Below, piece after piece: positions 22,481 to 32,079 of a stretch of DNA of 64,000 nt. The notes under the pieces were generated by a model. That model saw only the letters and a program-made list of their open reading frames with translations. It had not been told where the DNA came from and made no database searches. This stretch comes from Berberis thunbergii (lineage: Eukaryota > Streptophyta > Magnoliopsida > Ranunculales > Berberidaceae): positions 62,001 through 126,000 of the forward strand of contig QNQO01002065.1 of the NCBI GenBank assembly GCA_003290165.1. The letters are read 5' to 3'. The position numbers were made by a program, and so were the translations under genes. Position 1 is the first letter of the stretch. Each line of letters opens with the position of its first letter.

Positions 22481-23003
22481 CTTGGTGATTTCTCGAGTTT
22501 TCCAAAAGCATAGTCATCATTTTTAAACTGTTGGCAACCAATATACTTAGAGAAATATGCTCCCCTGACTTCAGATTTCGGTACAGGGCAAGAAAATTCA
22601 GGCCATCGCTTTCTGCAAATTCAAGATGAGATTTTTAGACCAATAGACCAAGTTGCATGAAAATGTATATGTCAGTTAATCTGAGTTCTGGGGTCTGGAG
22701 TCGTTCAGTTTAGTTCAGAGATCAAACTTTTTGAAAGAATCATCAAAAACCCAAAGTTCAGAATCATCAAAAAGTAATCATAAACAATGGGATGAACAAC
22801 CCCATTCAATCAAAACCCCTGTTTTTTCGTCAAAAATTTGCCCATTTAGTCATAAAAACATCAAATCAAAACAATAGAACTTTGTAAGACAGAAACTGAT
22901 TACAGATTTACCTGAACAAATCGGTCCAGACGGAGTTAGAGTATGCAGGGGATTTGAAGTACTTGGATGTCATGGCCATGTTGGAAACATCTTGCAATTC
23001 CAT
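22481..23003 (-). pseudogene. Captured gene start, F-box-like (possibly F-box/WD type)
   Basis: A minus-strand ATG at 23001-23003 starts a frame MELQDVSNMAMTSKYFKSPA, then YSNSVWTDLF, which joins through GT (22911) and AG (22613) to RKRWPEFSCPVPKSEVRGAY and on to KNDDYAFGKLEKSP at 22481. The pattern (T)SK.F..LAYS.SVW..LF..RWP is what the second half of an F-box looks like. Both exons (92 and 132 bp) are open and in phase. A weaker WD-like stretch (LQGH..MVTCM) lies near 22060, hinting at an F-box/WD protein. The first exon sits right after the element's own leader, so the element's promoter could drive it. Confidence 0.5.
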
Positions 23004-23019
23004 TGTCAAAAATGTAATA

Positions 23020-23870
23020 TGTAATAAAGACCTAACCTTTTAATATGTTTCCATTGTCATAGATTTTGAAGTTAAAGCTATAATGAATCTATAAGAAGAA
23101 TGAGCTGATGAAGAAATGAAGAACTCACCTGAAGAACAAGGATTGTTCAATCGCTCGATTGTGTTGAGGACCAATCGATGGCTCAATAAGGTGTGGCAAG
23201 GGTTGCAATCGATCAGGGAGGCGGTGATGGTGATAATGGAAGTGGTGGAGATGAATAATTTCCCCAGTACAAATAATCGAAATCCACATCAAGAACCGAA
23301 AAATCTTCTGTTGTACCCAAAATTTTCTCAACATTCAAACTCAAATTGATGAACAATACCAACAACAACAAGAATCGAAACGAAAGAGAAGGTGTCAACA
23401 TTCACAGAGATGGAGGAGAAACTCATCACATCTAACAAACCCTAATTGCATCTATCACACCAAACGAATTCGACCAAGAAACACCAAAACCTAAAACTCG
23501 AAGAACACAGAATCTCTGTAAAATGAGGAGAAACAAGAATCCCTGCCTTCAAATTGAGCATAAACGCGAAGAAACAATCAATCAATTTGATGGTTTGTTG
23601 TTCAAAATCACTAAAAAATCGGTCGAGTGTCTCTTCTTTTGCGTTCTTACCTTTTTTGTTGATTTATTTTATTAATAGAGTAAAGGAAGAGAGAGAGAGA
23701 GGAAGGAAGGAAGAAGAAAAGACGGAAGCAAACATTGGTTGGAGGTGGTGATAGTGGTGGTAGTGAGACTGAGTGGTGGACGAGCTAAGGGGGGATGGGG
23801 ACGATGGAGAGTGGAGATCGAAAAAATAAGGGATAGGGTTTTAAGGGACAGTTGGGTAAAAAAAATTGAT
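23020..23870 (-). promoter_or_regulatory. Leader/5' region of CACTA 1, shared with CACTA 2
   Basis: Minus strand: a pyrimidine- and CACC-rich stretch (about 23690-23840), then text ending AATCCTTGTTCTTCAG before a GTGAGT donor (about 23130), then CTATGACAATGG and GGTTAGGTCTTTATT (about 23025-23065). The same sequence of words occurs on the plus strand of CACTA 2 at 42690-43190. This marks a transcribed, spliced leader belonging to the transposon, not to the captured genes. A minus-strand frame at about 23213-23401 with a hydrophobic start and proline-rich end lies here; I do not recognise it. Confidence 0.6.
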
Positions 23871-24037
23871 TTTTATTTATAACGACAGTTAAATCCGTCG
23901 CCATTAATTATAACCATCGTTAAACAATATTATTCTACGACGATTGTTCAACCGTCGTTGAATAAAGTATTTGGCGACGGTTCTTTCAAAATGTCGCTAA
24001 ATAACCGCCACTAACTTGCTTATTTCTTGTAGTGGCT

Positions 24038-24644
24038 TCTGCTACATGGATTGTTAGCTAGCTATGAAAATTCCACGTAACTTGATTGAGAGTCGCAACA
24101 AATCTATAATCTGTATGTATTCATTTATTCCTTGCTAGGGGAACACCTTTTTGTCTTCAGGTTATCAATGGAGAAATTTTTGCTCATATATATTGGACTA
24201 AATCACAATGGTAAGTAAAAACTTCCAAACGCCATGGGAGACATTTCTCTATTGTCTATGTACATACCTTAAATATCTAGCCAAATTTTTTAGGTTTCAT
24301 AAACCTTGCCCCTTCATAAAATAAAATGATACAATATCGTAGTCTTCTTCATAATACTGTCCAAGGTTTTCTTCTTTAGATTGTGCAAGTCTTTAGCTTC
24401 CACAATCAATAGACAAATAATTAAATGAATGAATGAATAAATGGGTCAATGCACCAACTACATATATTAGAGCATCCACAATTGGTAGGGCATAAAATCA
24501 CTTTAATTAAATAGATATTGGGTTAAAAAGGCTGAATTTCTAGTTCGACTACCTAATTAGGATTCCCAAAGTTTCATTTACTTAAAATGACTAGTAAATA
24601 AAAATATTTGTTTATTAATCTCTTTAACTAAGATAACATTTGAC
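24038..24644. other. Former upstream DNA of the peroxidase pseudogene; no gene seen
   Basis: AT-rich DNA. It would have adjoined 17188 before CACTA 1 inserted. One MITE-end-like word, AGAGCATCCACAATTGG, sits at about 24472. Confidence 0.55.
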
Positions 24645-24840
24645 ACATTTAGAAAAGATATAGAAGACATTTGACACATGTATGCAACTTTAACTAAGTT
24701 TTGTCCATATTTACTTCCTTCTTCCAACAGAGTTACTGACTTAAGCATCGGAGTGCCTTCGCCACCAAAAAGGTGGTCATTGGTAGTCTAACAATTGTTT
24801 TGCATATCAAACTCACATGAGAACGATTTTTGGACGCATA
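24645..24840 (+). repeat. Truncated 5' LTR of element A
   Basis: Matches the last 190-200 bp of the LTR at 30731-31297, including GTTACTGACTTAAGCATC and CGATTTTTGGACGCAT. The first two thirds of the LTR are missing. Confidence 0.8.
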
Positions 24841-24999
24841 AGTTTGGCGCCGTCCTGGGGAATACGGCGAGTTTCCTTTCTAAAAATGAAATACACAGTG
24901 ACAAAGCTCACCACAACCTGACAAAAGATCAACAAATCATCAGAGAAAATAATGTAGTCTGCAGATCCTCAATCCAGTAATGATCACGACAACTCTCCC

Positions 25000-26717
25000 A
25001 CCGATGCATCACTGACATCTCAGGGAGAAGAAGAAGCTCAGATCACCGGACCAATAGAATCCGAGAATGCGGATCCGCAACACGCAGTAGTCTAGACAAC
25101 CCAAGCATCCGACAGTGCTGCCACTGACCCTTGGGTGGATTTGTTCATGGCCCAGATGAATTACATGACAAAAATGCTGGAAAAAATCACCCAAAAACCC
25201 ATTCAACCAGCCGACCCTGCTCCGACACCGCCCCAACAAAATTCCACTGATCGAACTCAAGGAAGGGACGAAGCCTTAGCAAAACCCTAATAGGGAAACG
25301 TCAACAACAACAATATCCCTCAAGATAAGGCTCCGCAGTGCGTCGGAACAATTGTTGAAATCCCATTTAGGATTGGAGTCACGGATCCCAAAAAGTTAGC
25401 CAAACCGCCATTTTCCGACGTACTCATGAAAAAGGAATGCCCAAAAAGTTCACTCCGCCAAAGTTTGAAGTGTACAATGGTACCACAGACCTAATGGATC
25501 ACCTAAGACATTTCAACCACATGCTGACTCTAAAAAAAAAACCACAGAGTCAATCCTGTGCAGAGCGTTCCCAACCAACCTTACATCCACATTGATGAAC
25601 TAGTTCAATAACCTGCCTCCAAGGTTGATAGACTCATTACCAGATTCATTAGGAGCCAGCGAATGAGGAAAGGACCCCACTACCTCATGCACATCAGATA
25701 GAAGCTCGAAGAAATGATATGGAAATATGTCACTCGCTTCACCAACGAGTTAACGATAATTGATGGATATAGCGACGACACAACCACTGCAACTTTCCTT
25801 GCTGGACTGAAGAGAGGCCCCTTCTTTGATGCCCTTAACCTGGAGCCTCCAATAGGCATGGCGGTCCTGCTAAAAATAGCGCATAAAGATATCTCTCGTG
25901 AAGAAATGAAAGCTGCAGGGAGGAAGAATGAGCGGGAAAGGGAGAACCATTCAAGGAAACGGGAAAGGCAATATGAAAAAAGCGAGATGATGGATCACAG
26001 GAAGATAACAGTCATTCAAAGAGACATCAAAACGACAGACGTACTAAGTCCAACCAGTGGGAATCCAGGAAATCGCAATCGGCACGACCCAGTTATGAGC
26101 GGATAACCAGTGTGATGAAAGAGTACAAACGGTACATAACACTAAAAACAAGTCAGACTGACATCTTAAAACACATAGCCAATTGAACGTCAACTAGCCA
26201 CCCAGGATGAAAGGAGATCCAGAAGGACGAGATAAAAGTTGGTACTACTCTTTTCACAAGGATCACGGATATGACACTGAAGCCTGCTGCAAGTTAAAAG
26301 AAGAAATCGAGTATTGGATCCAAAGAGAACGACTGACCAGACAAACAGTTCAAATGAAAAGAAAAGGCAGATACTGCAGGCACGGGATCAAAAAAATGAT
26401 CCAAGGAATTGATGTACGATCTACACTACATCCTCCCTAGTAAAAAAGCATCTCCCACCTGAGCAAATCTATATCGAAACAAAAAGGTCAATGCCCTGAA
26501 GACGACTTCACTGACCAACTCGAAGACTTTGACAGTGGATACAAATCCAACCAAGGTTACTTACAAAGGAATTAACAATGAAAAACTCTACCAAGCTTTA
26601 ACAAGCAATGCTAAACAAGGAGCAATAATGATCAAAGCAAAAAGGGGTCATAAAAGGAACAACAGAGGCACGAAACACCAACGCGGGGATAAACATCAAC
26701 CACACAATAATAAATGA
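25000..26717 (+). pseudogene. gag of Tat-type element A
   Basis: Plus strand, in several broken frames. PKKFTPPKFEVYNGTTDLMD then HLRHFNHMLTL (25430-25530) is the start of the gag retrotransposon domain. Next come NLPPRLIDSLPDSLGASE (about 25610), IWKYVTRFTNELTIIDGYSD then GLKRGPFFDALNLEPP (25714-25860), and a basic linker. At 26207-26360 DKSWYYSFHKDHGYDTEACC then KLKEEIEYWIQR is the conserved C-terminal gag zinc-binding-like motif of Tat elements. Stops and frameshifts near 25420, 25570 and 25660 show that it is dead. Confidence 0.85.
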
Positions 26718-26835
26718 AGAAACGTTCTACAATGTTACGAAATCACTCCAGAAGATTAAGGGCTAGAAATGGCCAAATAATTAATAAAGTTTCAATTCCA
26801 AAATTGGACATTCAATAATAAATGAATCCTAAAAT

Positions 26836-27480
26836 GAATTGGGACGCAAGTCGGATAATTACAATAAACTTTTGGTCTGATCAACCAATGAAGTAAAAGT
26901 TGGACACCCGAGTTAACTAAACACAGAAAATTCAAGTCGACCGAGTTGTCGAGTTAACAAAGTAAAAGTTGGACTCCCGAGTCAACTAAAAATAGAAACT
27001 TCAAATCGACCGAGATGTCAAATTAACGAAGTAAAATTGGAACGAATGAGTCAATTATATAAAACGACTTCGAGTCGACTGAAACGTCGAGTTAACTAAG
27101 TAAAAGTTAACCAAACGAGTCAACTAAACACAAAAACTTTAAGTCGATTGAGATATCGAGTTAACAAAGTAAAAGTTGGAAGAATGAGTCAAACGACTTC
27201 GAGTCGACAGAAACATCAAGTTAACAAAGTAAAAGTTGACCAAACGAGTAAACTAAATAAAATGACTTCGAGTTGATTGAATATCGAATTAATGAAGTAA
27301 AAGTTGAACGAACGAGTCAACCTAGTAAAAAATTCGAGTCGACTGAAACATCGAATTAACGAAGTAGAAACTAGACGAACGATTCAAATGACTTTGAGTC
27401 AGCTAGAACTTTGAAATAAATATTAGACACCCGAATCAACAAAATCTTCAGGTCAACTGAAATGTCGAGTTAACGAAGCA
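26836..27480 (+). repeat. Minisatellite after gag (about 65-70 bp units)
   Basis: About nine imperfect copies of a unit containing GAGTCGACTGAAACGTCGAG, TTAACGAAGTAAAAGTTG and ACGAGTCAACTAAA. It stands where pol would be expected to begin. Confidence 0.85.
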
Positions 27481-27485
27481 AAAGG

Positions 27486-27902
27486 TTGAACGGACTATTC
27501 AACGAAGTAGAAGCAACCTCGAAACTACCGAATCAACAAACCAACTCGAATGAGACAAACTCCGTGGTTGATCAAACGAATAGAGTGAACAAAGAGAGGA
27601 GTAAGTTAGCACAGCCCGGAAGAACACATGGATTAACTAACATACCAAATCAACAAACTAAAGGACAAGCAAGCAAAACAACTTTCCCACAAGGACGCAG
27701 AGATGGCAAACACAAGATCAAGACATGTGTACTAAAGCATAAACAAAATTTAAATCACCGAATGATTGCTAAGGATATAGCTGTAAAACATCAAAGCTCA
27801 AAACAAATTGTCACGATGACAGTGGACGAACAAAGTCAACAAGAAGAAAAAATAAATGAAAAAACTCTTGTCATTCATTCAAAATCTATTCAGCTACATT
27901 AA
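27486..27902 (+). CDS. Unassigned ORF in element A
   Basis: A frame of about 138 codons rich in Asn, Gln, Lys and Thr, with no motif I recognise. It begins in the last minisatellite unit and lies between the repeats and the antisense ORF. It may be a remnant of the gag-pol junction or a chance frame. Confidence 0.2.
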   Translation: MNGLFNEVEATSKLPNQQTNSNETNSVVDQTNRVNKERSKLAQPGRTHGLTNIPNQQTKGQASKTTFPQGRRDGKHKIKTCVLKHKQNLNHRMIAKDIAVKHQSSKQIVTMTVDEQSQQEEKINEKTLVIHSKSIQLH

Positions 27903-27949
27903 AAGGTAGCAATAGATGACTATGGGGAAAGATCTATAACATCCTCAGC

Positions 27950-30400
27950 AATACCATCTATAGGAGTCGGATCGTCGATATGAACTCTTTCTTCAAGGGG
28001 AGGAGGTGGCTCTTCAGCCATTGGATCATTTGGAGGATCTTCGGCGCCCGTGTCATCCTCGAAGGTCCAATAGACCAGATGACAATATTGAATAAGTCGA
28101 CATCGAGACCCTCAATATAATCCAGAAGCTCAGTCTGACCATCGATGACGCACTGCCAATCCGCCACCTCTATAACACAGAGCCTATCCTTAACAGAAGC
28201 AAGCTCACTTCTTATTGCGATGAGTTACTATAGTGAACATCGCGAAGGACTCAGCCTTGACTTCGTCAAACAAATCCAGTAACTGCTCCACTTTTTGTTC
28301 AACGATGTCGCGATTGTTAGAGTGTTCTATCATGGCACACTCGACCTCATTATGAATCGCCTTCTCGGTGGAAAACTCTTTTTCCATATCGTGCAAACGT
28401 GTGTGGATGTCGTCTAAGACAACTCTCAAAGACTCAAGCGCGGCCATATACCGATTTCGTTGTACCCTCAACCTCGGCCAACGAAGTTTGAGCAACCTCA
28501 GCCATTTTAATTCATTCAGAGCATTGCATTTTAACGCATTATATTGGTGAAAAGCATGAGAGAATACCGATAGTAGCACGGAGAGAAACCACAAGATTGT
28601 GATTAACCTGATGACTCAAACCCATCACCCCCGCATAGGTAAGATGGGTCACCCCAACCATTCTAAGCATGACACCATCCTCAAGATAAAGATTCAGATT
28701 CAGCATGGTTATTGAAGGTCTCTACACCGACCGTCTTTGTCATTCATTAATCAACTTACGTGCACCATCCTGCACGCCCAGAAGAGAAAACCAGCAGAAT
28801 GTCCCATCGGATTTAACATGAATCTCTTCCGAAGTAGGTTCCTTCCAACTGACCCGCGAATGAAGAATGCCAGGATTTGGTATTATGGAGGATCCACCAC
28901 CTACATGTGAGAAAGAAGAAGGAACGATAGGAGAACCCCCATCACCCTCCCGTCACTCAGCAAAAGCAGAGCGAATAGTGGCCCCAACGAGAGCCCAAAA
29001 AGCCAAGCAGGCTGTGGAAGGAGGGATCTCCACTACTTTATCAACAGGAATGGAGGAAGAAGGAAGATATTGCACCCCGGGAACCCGATCAGGATTGCCA
29101 AGCTCCTTAGACTGAACAACAGCCAACTAGAGCATCTTGTCATCTAAGGACCGAGGGTCCTCATCAACACTTGGCAACATCAAGGCCAACATAAGCAGAG
29201 AGGAGCTTTTTTCCCCTTCGTCCAGCAGATGAACGATATCTTTCTCACTCCTCTCCAAAGCCAACTTCATCTCTTTCGCCTCCTACAAAGAACAACGGTC
29301 TTCCCTCGAAGGTTCTGTATCAACTAACCCGAATAAAGAGATGCACGATGCACAAAGTCAACAAGTCATTTCTTCTTTGAAACACGGTCAGAAGGCAGAA
29401 ACAACCGCTTCAACGGACTAACGACAACTATTGATAGTGCTACGAACATGAGCATTGAGATCTGTAACGCTCGAGCTCACTTTTTGATCAACGACAACGT
29501 CATCACCTTCAACAGCGGCAGCATGGGCAGCAATCTCCATGGCTTGTCTTTCGATTAACAAGGCCCGCTCGATTTCACTCATGATGTATAGACCACTGTG
29601 CCTCACCATATTATCAATAAATACGCATCCAATGGAACTACCGGGAGCTCCAGGATACACTCGCTGATAACTTACTCTTTAGCAATCAATTACAAATCTT
29701 GATGCTTGACAGGAACTCGGAAAAACCTTACTATTTACAAACCCCATAAAATAAAATAGCCAGAGTAGACATACACATAAAATCAATCTCACAACCAACC
29801 TCAGATGTTATCATTGAGATTGCCAAAACACGCATAAGAATGAAGGAAACATGTACTATTAGATTTCACGCTAAGCCTTACCAAAGAATGCAAGAATCTA
29901 GCGATTAAAGGAATACCAAAAAGAATGGCTCTGACATACGTGGAAACCATAACCCTCCAACCATTTGGGCCCATCTGAGCATGAGGAATACCAAGGAAAT
30001 CTAGATACGACTAGAATAGCTCCAGAATTGGAAATCGAAGACCAGCATAGAACATGCGAGGGTAAAACACAATATCTCCCTTCCTCGGGGAACAAGGACT
30101 GTTGTTTTCATGAGAAAGAACGATTTCAAGATGGGGGGAAGCATAGTTGGAACGGACGTTATCCAAAGTAGCCTGGCAAGCCTTATTTTGGAAAAAATGA
30201 GCCTCACAGGTAGCGAGTTGATCATCATCCAGTAGGTTACTGGCAGACATCACAAATAGGAAAAATGAGACGAAAAAAGGCAACATGAGAGAAGAAATAA
30301 CACTAACACGAAGTAACGTAAAGAAGGGGGCAAAGTAGCCACAACACCCTTTATACAACCAGGCAACGAAGATATTGCTCACGGAGCAACATACGGGACA
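27950..30400 (-). pseudogene. Antisense ORF of element A (gypsy-type transposase-like domain plus coiled coil)
   Basis: Minus strand, opposite to gag. An N-terminal piece (from about 30260) reads MSASNLLDDDQLATCEAHFF, then GDIVFYPRMFYAGLRFPILE, a stop, and YLDFLGIPHAQMGPNGWRVM. This recalls the domain annotated in plants as putative gypsy-type transposon/transposase, usually found antisense in Tat/Grande-like elements. Distally, 28594-28205 holds a coiled-coil-like stretch (VVLDDIHTRLHDMEKEFSTE, then NRDIVEQKVEQLLDLFDEVK). Stops interrupt it throughout. The same layout recurs in element B at 32080-34280. Confidence 0.65.
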
Positions 30401-30578
30401 AATGGTGCACTAAAACCCCAAGGAAATGTGCACGAAAATGAACAAAAAATGAAGATTTCGAGACGATCAACCGACCGAAAGTTATTAAACATTAAGTTCA
30501 GTACAAAAGCGCAATCGAGATACCAACCGTCACACAATTAGTGGATACGTGAACATACCCACTAAGGGGGAGTAGCTT

Positions 30579-30716
30579 GCCAATGGCAAGACATCTCAAC
30601 GGTTAGAGCTTGGCGGATGTTACCACTAGGTCATGGGTTCAAACCCAGCTTGCGGCATCTTTATGGGTTCTGGGATCCTATAAAAACCATGCTTGCCTTT
30701 CAAAAAAAACGGGGGG
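30579..30716 (+). mobile_element. tRNA-derived SINE with 13-bp target duplication
   Basis: The insert is flanked by exact copies of GGGGGAGTAGCTT (30566-30578 and 30717-30729). Its head has a D-arm-like TCTCAACGGTTAGAGC (A-box region) and a perfect T-arm TGGGTTCAAACCCA (B-box). A short body follows, ending GCTTGCCTTTC plus an A-run. The duplicated site is the polypurine tract of element A just before its 3' LTR. The 3' tail resembles the LINE end at 48195-48241. This looks like a full-length SINE of about 130 bp. Confidence 0.85.
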
Positions 30717-30730
30717 GGGGGAGTAGCTTA

Positions 30731-31297
30731 TGATACATCAAAATAGATCTATCATCACAACCGTACACGTGACATATAGATTTATCACGAGGATATAACG
30801 CGCAATCTATCAAGCCAACTCATAAAAACTAGGAAGAATAAAACCAATTACAGAGGCCCAGCCGAGGTCTACTAATAAGGAGACACAAATAGGGCCCGAA
30901 TCCCTACCCAAACGAATCAGAGCCCAAATCCAGGTCCGACACGAGTTCTCTCATAAAGAAGATGAACATTGCACCAAAAAAGAGTCGTGGAGGGAGTTAC
31001 GCCTCCTCGAACACATCTCCATTAAGGAAAAAACTATTACAAGAAACATCTCCTTTCGTTGCACCTCACATGCTTAAGTCATGCAGAAAGTTAACTACGA
31101 CCATTATAAAAGGTAAAGAGAACATTCGACACAGGTATGCAACTTTAACTGAGTTTTGTCTAGATTTACTTCATTCTTCCAATAGAGTTACTGACTTAAG
31201 CATCAAAGTGCCTTCAGCCACCAAAAAAGTGGTCATTGGCAGTCTAACGATTATTTTACAGGTCAAACTCACAGGAGGACGATTTTTGGACGCATCA
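30731..31297 (+). repeat. 3' LTR of element A
   Basis: Starts TGATACATC directly after a polypurine tract (GGGGGAGTAGCTTA), ends GACGCATCA, 567 bp. No primer site follows, so 31298 onward is not this element's internal region. Confidence 0.78.
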
Positions 31298-32079
31298 AAT
31301 ATCACGAAGCAAGCAAGGGCCTTCCTTGGACATGTCACACGTCAGCCAACTTCCATTGTTCAAGACCACTCCCACAAATACTGTTTATTACGATATTTGG
31401 TGCGGATCTAAACACACATATCGAGGAATGGTGTCAAACATGTTGAAACTTTAGCACACTATTTCTAGTGTTGATCAGTAATTTTATTGAAATTTTCAGT
31501 AAAAGCGAAGTTCAAATGATTAAAATAAACTATTTTTTAGTTTGGGTAGGGCTAAATAAAACTTAACTTGGTCCTAAACTGACAAGGCAGATAAGAATCC
31601 GGTGGGTCCTTATAATTTTAAAGTACATTAGGCGAGAAGAGTATTCATATTTTAAGGTACATTAAGCGAGAATTTTAAGGTACATTGCTAAGCAACCTAA
31701 TTTTCATGAAGGTCAAATACCAGTATGGAAGTGCAGTCTTCAGAATGAGAACAAATCATACGCAGAATAAACTACTAAGGGATATAGTAAACACGTCACA
31801 AAGGGAACACAACCCACACAAACAAAGATGACTATCCTACAACTTAACTCTAAAAGCAGATTATGTTATTACTGTTGACAAAGTACGCTTAGACAAACAA
31901 AGAAATGGCTCAAGTACATACTGAAACCCTACTTCAGGTGGGAAGGATATACCCGCCTACCGCCTATTCAGCCTAACCTAAGCAAGAAATTGAAAATGGC
32001 AAGCACCACAGCTATAGGCACATATACAAAGAAAAATAAATAAGGGCATATTTTCCCATTGATAATTTTTTTGCAAAGG

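Larger units (their letters stand above)
17192..24034 (-). mobile_element. CACTA transposon 1 (6.8 kb) carrying several host gene fragments
   Basis: The ends are CACTACAAGAAA (17192-17203) and TTTCTTGTAGTG (24023-24034), flanked on both sides by GCT (17189-17191 and 24035-24037), the 3-bp duplication expected for CACTA elements. Sub-terminal DNA at both ends is packed with TAGCGACGGTT words on both strands. No transposase is seen. Instead the minus strand holds exons resembling an F-box-type protein, an auxin response factor, APH1, a PRONE RopGEF and a RecQ helicase, in that order from the right end. The shared leader near the right end sets the probable transcription direction as minus. It lies about 52 bp upstream of the start codon of the peroxidase pseudogene. 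Confidence 0.93.
24645..31297 (+). mobile_element. Tat-type Ty3/gypsy element A, deleted for pol, with antisense ORF
   Basis: Order on the plus strand: truncated 5' LTR (24645-24840), primer-binding-like site TTGGCGCCGTCCTGGGG (24844-24860), gag (about 25000-26717), a minisatellite (26836-27480), an unassigned ORF, an antisense ORF region (27950-30400), polypurine tract, SINE insertion, and 3' LTR (30731-31297). The last 190 bp of the two LTRs match clearly (CTGACTTAAGCATC, GTGCCTTC, GGACGCAT words). No reverse transcriptase or integrase is found, so pol has been lost. Confidence 0.82.
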
